Source: Gnetum montanum
Taxonomy: Eukaryota > Streptophyta > Gnetopsida > Gnetales > Gnetaceae
Assembly: GCA_015680685.1 (NCBI GenBank)
Contig: MNCI01029685.1
Location: 244,922-308,921 of the forward strand
DNA: 64,000 nucleotides
Direction of reading: 5' to 3'
The notes beneath the pieces were generated by a model. The model was not told the origin of the DNA. It saw nothing but the letters and a program-made list of their open reading frames with translations, and did not search any database. Position numbers and translations under genes: made by a program. This document shows, one piece after another, positions 1-10,767 of this stretch. Positions within the stretch are counted from its first letter, which is position 1, and every line of letters starts with the position of its first letter.

Positions 1-260
1 CATGTAGTTGCCAAGTGTCTTCATTCAGTTGCCAAGTGTCTTCATGGAGATAAACAAGTTGTAGGTGACAAGTGTCCCATGCAAATGACAAGTGGTCATT
101 GTGGAGATAAAGAGGCTATAGTTGCCAAGTGGCCTTTTTAATAGTTACAAACATCATGGATTAAGGCTAGGAAGTTACAAATTCCACATAAAGTTACAAT
201 TATATAAATAAAAGCTATGGTTGGAAATTTCCATAAATCCCCCCTTTTCTATAGGATGTT
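1..260. repeat. Short tandem motif and TATA-like sequence, probable LTR scrap
   Basis: The motif AGTTGCCAAGTGTCTTCAT occurs twice in tandem at about 6-45, with looser versions (gccaagtggcc, gacaagtg) up to 155. A TATA-like string (tatataaataaaag) follows near 202-217. This arrangement resembles the promoter part of an LTR, but no second copy or LTR end is visible here, so the identity is a guess. Bases 260-500 are AT-rich with nothing recognisable. Confidence 0.3.
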
Positions 261-606
261 AAACAAATATCCCATAACTTTCTTTTTCTTTTGAAATCTT
301 AAAATATTTTATTTAAATCATATTTTAGTTAAATCATAGTAATAGAGATAGTAATTATGGTAAATATATATCTATTGGCCCCTAACTTGACAAAATTAAA
401 TATATATCTATGGACCACGTACGATCTTTACCGTTCAAACTACTTTGTGCTTGATAATAAGAACAACAAAGAAAATGTCAGTCCTCTTAGAGTGACAAGC
501 CTAGCAGCAGTTTGAACAGACTTTGTACATCGCAACATTGCTACCAGGCTTCTTCATTCTTTGAGGTTGTTTATACAACATCAAAACCATTCTGCACATC
601 CAGATC

Positions 607-1336
607 CTATTCCTTCACTTCTTCTTTGTCAGGTTCCTCCGACTCCTGGGCCTCAAAATCGGAGTGAAGACCATACATGCGATTCAGGTACTGAATGCCG
701 CTGAGCATGAAAATCAGCTTCTCGGTGCGGAGCACGTCATACAGATTGAGGGTCCGAGGCGTGAGAACCTTCACAGTCTTGAGGTTCCTGCTGGACAGCG
801 CCACATTAGGGGCAACGTTGGTGCAGAAGAGCAAAGAATGGCGGGCAGGATTGACGCCCCAGCGGCGCAGAAGCGCAATAAACTCCTTCGTTTTGGAAGG
901 CAAGGCCTGACAAAAGTCATCCTCCATGACACTTACAGAATTCATTTTGATGGACCAGTCCTTGGGTTTGGGTCTGAAAATGATGCCACCACCGACAATG
1001 AGGGGGCTACGATTCGAACAGCTGTGGGCGCGACCACTCCCTTTCTACTTATACGATTTTCGGCCTCCGTCGCAGACCTGGCCGCATGTCAGAGTGGATG
1101 CTGTTCCTCGCCTGCGGTTCTACAACTGCATGATGATGCCCCTGTGAACCACGGCCCGGGCCGTATCCGGCCTCGTCGTTTTGAACTCCAAAAATGCTGC
1201 TTCTTCGCCCCTACTTTCGCCTGCATTTTGGCAATGGCTGCTGCCATGATCGCCATCGGAAGGAGTTTGAGTATGTGGAAGAGGGTGTGGCCAGTTGCAG
1301 CATCACTCCATGCTTCTGAGCCCACACGGCTTCCAT
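607..1336 (-). pseudogene. RPL4: Plastid ribosomal protein uL4 (50S L4) pseudogene, intronless
   Basis: On the minus strand a broken frame follows the nuclear-encoded chloroplast 50S protein L4 family almost end to end. A Ser/Thr-rich, transit-peptide-like N-terminus begins at an ATG at 1336. Then come DTARAVVHRGI (about 1140-1170), RRGTASTLT, GGRKSYK, KGSGRA, GGGIIFRPKPKDWSIKMN (about 950-1005), and a fully open 112-codon C-terminal part (607-945) with LSSRNLKTVKVLTPRTLNLY. An acidic tail ends at TAG (607-609). Lesions: a frameshift near 1210, in-frame TAG codons where the family has Gln (in LQN before RRRGT and in YKQ before KG), and about 15 codons missing directly after KMN, where the family has a Lys-rich helix. 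No introns separate the segments, which suggests a processed copy, but no clear A-tail or target duplication was found. uL4 binds 23S rRNA and lines the exit tunnel; this copy could not make a working protein. Confidence 0.85.
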
Positions 1337-1379
1337 GGCCGCTCCCGCTGCTTCTTCCTTTCTCTCTTTCCTTCTAGTC

Positions 1380-2561
1380 CTTGAGGATGAAGTTAAGATA
1401 TTTAGTTCTTTCTTTCCGTTTTCATCATTTTCTTTTTTTTACATCATCCTTGAATTCACGGCTGCCACTGCTCCTTGAAGTTACACTTTTTTTTGTATCT
1501 TCTTTTGTTTTGTGCATCTCCTAAAGACTGACAAGCTGGAAATAGGCACCTTTGGGAATTGCCATTAACTTTTTCAACTATCAAATTGCAAAAACTTTTA
1601 ACCAGGTTTATCATGCCAACCTGTTCCATGAAATGGCCAAAATGTGCCAACATATATTTTGTATTTCCATAAAGTAGAGACCTTGTACACTTTTTGGATA
1701 TTTGAGCCTTGTACCTATTTTTGTGAATAAATAATAAAGTATGATAAATATGAAATTTATGTTTATACTGTTGGGACCATAAGATTGCAAGGATCATTTT
1801 TCATTTTGATGCATGCTCTATGTTTGAGAAAATTTAATATTATTTATTATATATTAATATTTTATTTAATTATTATTTTTAATTTTATTAATTAATTGCT
1901 AAATTTTAAACTTGAATATCTTCATTTCTAGATGTTTGATTAAAGAAAAACAAGGGTCGTTGGTATCATTATTTTATGTACTATTTTATGATGTAATTAG
2001 TTAAATTTTTAAACATCTTCATTTTTGTGGCTGTACAAATTTCTATTTTTCTTTCAATAAATTTTATTTAAATATGTAGGTGAGTAATATAAAATTTTGC
2101 CAGACTATATTTCTCTACTATTTTTATGCTTTTAATTGATAATTTTTATTTATTTTACTGTTTCCTCTTGAGTTACTAAATTAAGGTTAAATCCAGATCC
2201 TTAGGGTTTCATAGCATCTCTATTAGTTATTTATAGGATTTTATAGATAATTAATAGGGATGTTATTGATATTTCCAGTATGATTTTATTGGCTTTTGAG
2301 AAGTCTATGTGATTTACAAGAGATTAGAGGTAATTTTTTTTCTTATTAGAGATTTTAGTTTTAGAAATAGGATTAGGATTGTTACATTTGTGATTTTAGT
2401 TATTTTTTTCATTAAAAACCTTACATTCCATTTATTTGAGCAATTTGACATTCATTTTCTTAAACATGAAAGCACTACTAAATTGGAGACTTGTAGTGGT
2501 AGTGCAAAGCTTTGCTAGTTCATGTGCTTGTGAAGCATGTGTGAATGTGGCTAAGATCATG
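1380..2561. other. AT-rich spacer, no recognised gene
   Basis: This stretch is AT-rich. The only open frame of note is 113 codons on the minus strand (1456-1797). It resembles no family I know and is Lys/Asn-rich as expected for chance frames in AT-rich DNA. It lies 5' of the uL4c pseudogene and could include remnants of its 5' leader. I see no repeat shared with the rest of the window. Confidence 0.4.
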
Positions 2562-3390
2562 TGTTTTTGATTCAAACTTGTGCTTTCTCATGATTGTTTT
2601 TGTTCTCAAATTTTATGCATTATTGGTGAGGTTGGATTTTGTTAGGATTTTTTTGAATTTACATGCAATTACAGTTAAGCTAGATCTTGCTTTGAATGAT
2701 TAGAAATTTTTTATTTTTATGTTTTATTTCCATGCTTGATAATGCTATAATTTACTATTTCATTGATTACTTGGGATTTAAGATTTCATGAGAAATCAAT
2801 GCAATAGTTAACTTAGACTTGGATATTGTATGTTAGTCTCATATTTCTATGTTATTAGATTCATCTTGCTTTTGATCTAATTAGATGTTGATCATTTTAC
2901 TAAATTTCAAGTTACCATCATTTTATGAGTTTTTGATGATTTCTTAGGGTTTAGAACACTTACTATGGCTTTGATTTAATTAACACATTTTTTACTCAAG
3001 TTGATGTTTCATTACTATTCTTGATGTCATCTCTATTATGTCATTTTTGCTTCCTATTAATTTCTAAGTGTTTGGAAGTCATTTTGAATCATTTTCCTTT
3101 CATCTCAGGCTGTGTGAAAACCACAAGTCAACCACAAATCATGGTGACACTGCCAATTCTAATCATGCATCATGGACAAGTTATGATCTCTCATCATGGA
3201 TCATGGTAGGGATCATAGTTAACCTATTCTTTTCCTTTGCAATTATAGTCTCTATTTTTAGAAAACCTATAATCCCATGAGCTGCGATCAAGTTGTGATC
3301 ATTCACCGCAAGATATAGTGAATTTGTGGTCAATGATTTCTTGCCATATTTACTATTTTAAGTTATCCTAAGTGGTTTTTAGTTAACTAT
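2562..3390 (+). repeat. Element 2, 5' LTR, left part
   Basis: Aligns by eye with 19075-19890 and 47145-47975: shared blocks include ttcaaactt, ggattttgttaggattttt, gttagtctcatatttctatg and agtggtttttagttaac. It stops at 3390 where element 1 begins and resumes at 12934. The start is uncertain by some tens of bases because the outermost bases are diverged. Confidence 0.7.
3385..3390. repeat. Target duplication of element 1, left copy (AACTAT)
   Basis: AACTAT lies directly before the first base of element 1 and recurs directly after its last base (12928-12933). Ty3/gypsy integration usually duplicates 5 bp, so one base of the six may be chance or a boundary slip. Confidence 0.65.
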
Positions 3391-5513
3391 TATTGATGCA
3401 TAAAATTTGAACACATCAAAACTTGAAAAACTTGTTTAGGAAGACTATTGCCTAGGGTGTCTCCTATATGGGTATGGAAACCTAGGAATAGTCTTAGCTG
3501 GAGAGGGCTATGTGATGTTAACTAGTTAAATGACCTTACATTAGGGCACTCCAAAGAAATAGCAATTTTTTGAGAAAAGAAACCTTTCAAAATAATATAA
3601 CTAAAAGACTACAACAAAACTTAGCTCAAATGAGCACAACATGGTTTCTTTAGCTGAGCTAAGGCTACCTTTGACATTTGGTCTACATGGGTTTTCCTGT
3701 TGCCACCTAAGGAGGAGGAGGAGTTAACTATGATGGTGATGGTGGCGTTGGCAACCATTTTCTATTGCTACTTGTAGCATTGTTGCCGTCAGTGGTGCCC
3801 ACTACTGGGCAGAAAACCTTGCTGCTGTAAGGATAAACTATTGCATAGGAACAAACTACTGTGCATTATTGTTCACAATCACCTGCCATCATTGATGCAT
3901 GCTGCCACCGTCATCATTGATCACCACGCATGCGTTGCTATTTACCATTGACTGCCACACATCACTATTGTTGGTTGTTGATCAACACATGCAAGTTGCT
4001 ATTGTTAACATTGACTGTAGCTCCTTTCTCATCGTCACATGTTGTGCTGCTATTGCTAACGTTGATCATAGCTCCCTGCTCGTCATTGTGCACTATTCGT
4101 GCCTACTGGCACCTGCTATCATTAATTGCAAATGTTGTCTCTACCACCACTAATTACTGACATTGTTGTTGCCTACTAGCTAGCACTACCCATCATAGTT
4201 GCCGACATGCACCACCGTTCATGCTTGCTGGTTCACTGCTTGTCACTATGTACCACACGTCATCTCTAATGCCGCATGTAGTTCCCAGCACATGCATGAT
4301 TTTCACCTGTAATGTTTGCCACTATCACATGTGCACATTACCATCAATTACATCCACCTGCTTGCCGATTGCTCATTACTACATGCCTGCCGATTGTTGG
4401 CTGAGAGATATCCCCCTTAGATCTGTCTGCAACATCTCCCACACCACTTGTCACTCGTTCATCCTTGCAAATGTTGCCATTATTTGCACCTCCTAGCTTG
4501 TTTCCATTGACATTGGGAGAGAGGAAGGCCGAGAGATGTCCTCCTGAGATCTTCCTACATTTTGCTTCTGTTTCTCCTTTTATAACAACTCCCCACATTA
4601 ATGCCCATGATCATTGTAGAGTAACATCACCCATGTTCACCATGGTGTAATGTTTGCCACCATGTCTGCACATCCCTGCCACAGCCACTACATCTGCCAC
4701 CAAGGTGTAACATCCACAACTAAGTATGACTCATTGCCTACAATGGTAGTAGTAATATAATAATAATATCAAACATGTCAACCATCACACATCCCATAAA
4801 TGCTGTAAAATTTTGATTGCTATGAAGTTTTAAAAGCTTGGTAGTTTAGGATGTTGCTTGTCAAAGCTTATGGTTGTTGAGATGTTGAAAATTCAACTTT
4901 TATCAAGGAATAGGTAAGGGATATGATGGGAGATTTTATTATGCATGCAGACAATTTATTGTGTTCATTTTTCAATAAATAACTTGGAGAACCATTACCG
5001 ATGAAATAAAAATAAATTATACCAAGGATGGGCAAAAGCTTACATTTTTAAAGATTATTCTTGTCATTTATTCATATCGGTAATTAACAAAATGCACTCA
5101 ATCTTAAAAGTTGACTCATCAAAATGGATAACTACCATAGACGTAATCCATATAAATTTGAGAAGGATTCATGACAATTAATAGATGGTCAAAAGCTTAA
5201 ATGATTATTATCTCAAAATAACTTAGAGTAATCAAAATGCAAAATCATATGAAACTGAAATTGAAGCTTTATTATGCTCAAAAATTTATAATATTTATTC
5301 AATAGAAATTTTATTTTCATACTATTGATGGATGACAATAATCTCTTATAACAATAAACAATTTAAAGGTTGCATGATACCTATTATTGAAAGCACATCT
5401 ACGTACAATGTAGTTTGTTTCAAGAAATGGATTCAAATTATGGAACTATACCATAGTGATTAGACTAATAAGTCATGGCCTTGTGCTTAGCATGGGCAAT
5501 GTTGGCATTGACA
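3391..5513 (-). repeat. Element 1, 3' LTR
   Basis: Direct repeat of 10768-12927, ends mutated (TATTGATG and CATTGACA on the plus strand). A TATA-like TTATAAAAGG on the minus strand at 4576-4585 is conserved in the other LTR. The R/U5 part (about 3700-4500) is a run of imperfect units of roughly 55-70 bp built on gctattgctaacattgac-like text, rich in CA/TG steps. Plus-strand frames through it are antisense to the element and do not look like genes. Confidence 0.88.
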
Positions 5514-5522
5514 CTAGCCCCC
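5514..5522 (-). promoter_or_regulatory. Polypurine tract of element 1
   Basis: On the minus strand GGGGGCTAG lies immediately before the 3' LTR start. A G-run next to the LTR is the usual second-strand primer site in plant Ty3/gypsy elements. It abuts the LTR boundary deduced independently from the repeat comparison. Confidence 0.6.
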
Positions 5523-6009
5523 AAACTAGAAATTGCATATAAATGCAAGGAACAACAAAGCCATAGAAATTTTAAAAATAGATGCAAAAGATAGAGGATC
5601 AAAAAGATCATAAAACACAGACAAATTGAAATTATAAAACAAACTATACTGATCTAAACATGATTAAAATAACTATATAATCAAGAGAGAAGTAAATGTG
5701 GGCCACCCTTGCCACATCATCTTATTTAATTAACATCAAAACATATACTCTTTATAAATCATAACTTTAACTACATAAATACATAAATATATATATAATT
5801 AAAGTATATAATTAAGATCTCATTCTCAATCTTCTCACGAGGTAAAAGTGAAAAGTATGTAGAGTACATTGAGCAAAAGACCTATGCCAAACTTAATGAA
5901 GAGGACAGGCTTATCTTATATCATAGCTAGCAACAACTTTCAGATTTTTCCTTAGGACTCCTATTTTTTTTAACATTCAGAAAGGGAAAGGGTAAAAAAG
6001 GATTACCTG

Positions 6010-6010
<1 letters not shown>

Positions 6011-6068
<58 letters not shown>

Positions 6069-6084
6069 CTCTCTCTCTCTCTCT
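6011..6084. repeat. (CT)n microsatellite
   Basis: An almost pure CT run of about 74 bp, broken once by tatatat near 6062-6068. It lies in the non-coding 3' part of element 1, about 0.5 kb from its 3' LTR. Bases 5523-6974 outside this tract are AT-rich with no recognised coding. Confidence 0.95.
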
Positions 6085-6974
6085 GAATTTTTGAAAAATA
6101 CGTTTAAAAGGGAAATGGAGGCTAGGGTGAGGATTGCTACTAGACCTCTTCACACTCAAGAACTTATTACACTATTGATAAACATGGTTCTTATTATTTT
6201 TCTTTTTTCTCTACTTTTTTTTTAGGAAACTTTGCTCATGGTGTACTTCATTCTTAAGGTAGGAATTCCAACACGAGTCTGGCCAATTAGCTGCACCACC
6301 AAAGAACATGGTCCTTTAGGAACTTTGCCCATGGTGTAGTTCTACCCTCATGTATGTGCTTTTTAATTACAATCTAGATGTTATCATAGCATGTCTCCTA
6401 GGTGGCTAAGGGTTCTCAAGTGGAGAGGAACACACTTCACCTTGTTGCTTGCAAGATAACCATGGATCATCATGCTTGAGGGTTGGGGCTTATGAGAGGG
6501 AAAACAAAATTTTCAAAGGTCACTTAGTGATTATGGCTAACCATTCTCCAACTTTACATATCCTACATTCACATGATCATGATGATAAAATGATAAGTTA
6601 ACATAAGTTCCATCCTCCATAATCCAACATAACTAATAAAGCTAAAACCTTGAAATAGATTGGGAAAAATCATAGCATTATTAAATATATTATATAAAGG
6701 GGATTTTATATAATAGTGATATGATATATCATATAAAGCATTATACTTGCATTATTTTTAAATGGTGTTATGATGACCCAATGCCTAGTAATTCAAATGA
6801 TCATAATGATTACTAAAATCATACGAAAAACACAAATCAAACCAAGCCAATGTGCTAAGAAAGAAATGATGGAAATGTAAATAAAATATGCAAATGCAAC
6901 TATATACAAATGAAATTCATGGTGAAGGGGAAAAAAACATGCAACTAAGGATTTACTAGGTGTTCACGTGGGGC

Positions 6975-7400
6975 ACTTGAGTAAAAATGCTTTAGATGAA
7001 ATGCATTAAAATTTTTATGTAACTTATATCCTTGCAAATCAGCAATTTGTTAAACATTGGGGCTAATGACATTTGTAACTTGGAATGTACTTGACCACAT
7101 AGGAGAAAACTTAGTTTGAGGATCTATTTAACTAGATGCTCTATCTCTTTTTAGGACTAGATCTCCTATTTTAAAGACTTTACTAGCATATTTCTTCTTG
7201 AACCATATTTTAACAATTTGTCAATGATTAAGATTACGAAAATCAATACATAATTATAATTCACTTATTCATTTTCTATAAGGCAATAAATTTTATGTCC
7301 AACTTGAATGTTTCATAAGATAAATAATCTTAGATTCTAAAAGTTCATCAAGTTCTTTTTTTATCCAAGTTTCAATCTTAGGTCTAACAAGTCTAAGTTT
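6975..7400 (-). pseudogene. Element 1 pol remnant: RT start fused to integrase C-terminus
   Basis: Minus-strand translation from about 7400 gives RLVRPKIETWIKKELDELL, then HSSW and CIDFRNLN-like text, the N-terminal fingers of a Ty3/gypsy reverse transcriptase up to the first conserved Asp region. At about 7220 it changes at once to KVFKIGDLVLKRDRAS and a DPQTKFSPMW stretch, the integrase C-terminal 'GDLVL...GKF..W' module, then GYKLHKNFNAFHLKHFY. Everything between, including the RT YxDD box, RNase H and the integrase DDE core, is absent. Several stops interrupt both parts. I read it as one large internal deletion, not two fragments by chance, because order and strand are preserved. Confidence 0.75.
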
Positions 7401-7472
7401 TTATAAGTCATCAAATAAAGCCTCTCTAGTCACTATTTTAGGAGAGATCTTATTTGAAAAATATGACATCCT

Positions 7473-7908
7473 CTAATATAACTTCTTCATTAATTTGAGA
7501 AACTTTAAAACATTGATCACTAAATTCACCATTGGAAAATAAAAATTCATGAGTATGATTATCATCATCGAAACTTGGAAAGAAAAGATATTATCTAGAA
7601 TAGAATAAGAGTTAACCTTTTTAATAATAATTTCAGAATCCCAAGCATTGTGTCTAAAAGTAGTGGCTAATTGAGCTAATACATCAAGAACATAATTCTT
7701 TTCTAGGGTCATGTTCAATGGGTATATCATCAAAATTTGGCTCACCTTCTAATGTTTTAATGGGTGGGATCTCCTTTATATCTTTGTCCTCTCCTAATGG
7801 TGGCAGGTCACCCAAAAGAAATGTTTTTTTATCATGTTGATGATAAGGCAAGGTATCTTCATAGATTTCTTTACATTCACTAGAAGCAAAAGGATTTATT
7901 TTTGACAT
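7473..7908 (-). pseudogene. Element 1 linker between protease and RT
   Basis: Two overlapping minus-strand frames (7684-7908, 74 codons; 7473-7745, 90 codons) lie between the protease and the RT start. The first is acidic and Pro-rich (LLGDLPPLGEDKD), the second contains DVLAQLATTFRHNAWDSE. Such variable linkers occur between the protease and RT of plant Ty3/gypsy polyproteins. A frameshift separates the two. No enzymatic motif is visible. Confidence 0.45.
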
Positions 7909-7973
7909 TTCACTCTCATGTTCATTTATAACATCAAAAGATTAGTATTTTGATTTTCCAAAGATTGATTTTG

Positions 7974-8597
7974 CTAATTAAAAGATGTTACCACTTGTTT
8001 ATAAAAAGGTTCTCTTAGTATAATCATATATTCAGATTTTCCTTTGATAGGACTTAATAATTTTGAGAAATTTGACCTAAAGAAGCCCCCAAACATGGCT
8101 CTGAAAGTCCTAAATAGAAGCACACCATAAGTGGGTGACATATCAACTACTAAAATATTAGTATAGCATGTAAAAGTAGGGTATTGTTTTAGTTGTATTT
8201 TTACTCCCTTTAATGACCCTACCACAGGTATGTTAGATCCATTAAGTTGTATCACACTTCTTGCTTGTGGTAGCATTTGTGCTCCTAATGTTTTACATAC
8301 TTCAAGTGGCATGACACTAACAGTTGTGCTAGAATCCACCAAACAATTGTGAACATTCTTTCCCAAAATGACCAAAGTTGTTAAGACAGGTGGTTGATCT
8401 TTCTTATGGGACATAAAATTGCTTGAGTTTTGTATTAATAATGCATTAGGACTTTTTTCAAAATGAGCTTGTCTTTCGATTGTTGGATAATTTTCTTTAT
8501 TGGCTTTAGGTGTATGAACTATATTTTGAATCGCACCTTTCATTTCATTAAAATGTAGAAGACCATACATTGAAATGTTGGCTTTAACTTTTTTCAA
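7974..8597 (-). pseudogene. Element 1 retropepsin-like protease
   Basis: A 207-codon open stretch. The active-site region reads NCLVDSSTTVSVMPLEVC, where the family has D-S/T-G: the catalytic Asp is present but Gly is Ser, so activity is doubtful. Downstream hydrophobic strands (YTNILVVDMSPTYGVLLFRT) match the second half of a retropepsin, where the family has I-L-G-R. The ATG at 8597 is probably internal to an ancestral gag-pol frame. It would mature the Gag-Pol polyprotein inside the virus-like particle. Confidence 0.75.
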
Positions 8598-8879
8598 ATC
8601 CTTAACTAAATCATAAGTCTTATGTTTGTCTTTGGCTTCTTGTTGAGGTGGGATTCTTCTAGGTATAGAAGGGGGATTTGGTCATTGTGGAATGTTTGCT
8701 TGGGATGGTCTGGTTTGATTATTTGTGTTATTTTGACTAGGAGCTCTTCTGTTTGGAGGAGTATAAGGATTATTCTTAGTTTTTTGTTGTGTGGTGTTCA
8801 TAATGTTACTAAGTCTACGGTACTGAGTGTTATGTGGGTTGAGATCACTTACCATGACTTTTTCTAATGAGGGAACCTC

Positions 8880-10011
8880 TCATTCTCCATTTCATGAGGC
8901 ACGTTTAGGACCATAATAGGGTCTTTTCCACTTTGTTGATTTTGGACATTATCACCATATAATGCTAAAAATTGAGGACAAGTTTTCTTACAATTTTGCC
9001 TAGTGTTATGAAGGTGACAATAATCATCATTGATTAATGTACTTGATTTTTGAGTTGTATAGGAACTTTATTGTTATTTCGCTTCAATTCAACTACTTCA
9101 TTGGAATGCTTTTAAAGTGAAGTTAATATTTGTGTCATTTGGTTTTTTGTTTGATAAGTGGATGCATTAGGATTAGATATTCCATTTGGATTTATGATGG
9201 ATTGGATCAAAGCTTTCAATTGATCGTCATTTAAACCAGTATTTGATGGTAAAAATGAAGAGGATGTGGGGCATTGAAAACAACTACTTGTAGGTTGAGT
9301 TATTTGAAGGGGAGTGGGAGTTTGGAACAAAGTATTATTCATTGGGAAAACTTGTAATGACAAAGGGGTAGACTGTATAGGATTGCTAACATTCATCATC
9401 CCAAATTGAGTTTGAATGCTATTTATCAAGGTTATTTATTCTAACTCAATAGCTTTTGCCATTGCTCCTTGTATTTCTGTTATGTTGGAATTAGATTTAA
9501 TGACATAAGTGAAGAATGGGTCAATGATAGAGAGGTAGAAATTGATGATACCATCAGGTTGTGTACGCATTTCATTTAGCACATAAGCAAGTTGATGGAG
9601 GAATTTAAAATTGTAGTCACAGACATTTTTCCTAGTTAGTTTTCTTAAGCTTCATAAGCTTGTGAAATTGCTTGATGTTAAGAAAGGGTTAGTGAACTTA
9701 TCAAACTGAAGTAGGAACTTATTTTTAAACTCTTGCTATCAATTGATAGAGGCATTTGGGAGCATCAAAAACCATTAGGTGGCTTTGCTCCTGAAAGTTG
9801 CCACAAAAACCCTACATGCTATGTCATTTTGAACAATGTTATGGATGCCTAGTTAGGTTTCAAAACATTGTATATGTTTGCGAGCATCAATAGTAGGAGT
9901 TGTGGGATAGAAGAACAAATTTATGTTTTGACGTGATTTTGGAATATCATGATAGTTGATGAAGTTAAATGAGTTGCTCACCAAGGGAGCTGGAGGTTGA
10001 TTGGCTGCCAT
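8880..10011 (-). pseudogene. Element 1 gag
   Basis: An ATG at 10011 opens MAANQPPAPLVSNSFNF on the minus strand, a plausible Gag start about 750 bp inside the 5' LTR. Stops interrupt the frame afterwards. A capsid-like segment is visible (FKNKFLLQFDKF near 9710, then LRKLTRK and LHQLAYVLNEMRTQPDG near 9550-9640), followed by an open 105-codon Gln/Pro/Ser-rich stretch (9112-9429). A Cys/His knuckle-like piece (YCHLHNTRQNCKKTCPQFL) lies near 8965-9035. Gag packages the element RNA. At least three stops and probable frameshifts separate the pieces. Confidence 0.65.
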
Positions 10012-10767
10012 CCTAGTTCAAGTTCTTCTAGGGATAGAACTTGGAAATCACAAAGATCGTTGTTTTCTTAAAGTGAAATGATGGGTAGCTGATCGATTAA
10101 GGGCAAGAGTACAAGCTCTTTGTTGAGTTTATTTTTGGGGAGGTTGGCTCATAAAATAGAAAATTATAGAATATAAATGCTAAAATAAAACTATAAAATT
10201 AAGTAAAACAAAAAAAAATTTAAATACTATTGTTTTCTTTTATAAATTCTGACAAAAGACTAAAATCTGTTATATATAATTTTTTTTAAAAAAAGTAAAT
10301 GTAAGAAATTGCAATATATAAGATTAAAAGAAAGTAAATTTAAACAAAATAATGTTATTAATGAGAACCACCTCACCAAAGTTAAGATTGAGGTAAGGAC
10401 CATCAAAGTAGAAATTTGCAAATAGGATAGATAAAATGAGGATTTGAATAGATAAAATTAAACTAGAAAAAGGTGATAACTATGAATTGGATTGAAAGTG
10501 AGGATTATGGTAACGAAAATGACAATTTTTAGGAACCAGGAAACAAAAAAATTTTGAAAATAGAAACAAAAAATAAAGGTGTTGAGTAATAGAAATTAAA
10601 ATGAAGCAGAAATTTTTTAAGGAATTTTTGAAAACTATAAATAGCAATAGAAATTTCCAAGGACCAAAAACATGAGAATTTTTTGTAAAAAAAAGTCAAC
10701 AGAAACAAGTTACGAAATAGGATTAGGAACAGGAAACAAAGAAACCCTCATTCTAGCATAAAAAAGG
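10012..10767 (-). other. Element 1 untranslated leader
   Basis: AT-rich sequence between the 5' LTR and the gag start. The bases next to the LTR (minus strand ccttttttatgctag) do not resemble a tRNA 3' end, so the primer-binding site is unrecognised or decayed. Confidence 0.55.

Noticed and set aside
664-1377. 237-codon plus-strand open frame at the left end
   Set aside because: It is antisense to the uL4c pseudogene, whose minus-strand domains are unmistakable.
1456-1797. 113-codon minus-strand frame
   Set aside because: No recognisable family, low complexity, no conserved copy; mentioned only as spacer content.
3899-4496. Several plus-strand frames with parallel copies at 11287-11938
   Set aside because: They lie in LTR repeats antisense to element 1; similarity between them follows from LTR identity.
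6011-6084. CT run as a possible polypyrimidine or regulatory tract of element 1
   Set aside because: It is a plain microsatellite 0.5 kb from the LTR; the real purine tract abuts the LTR at 5514.
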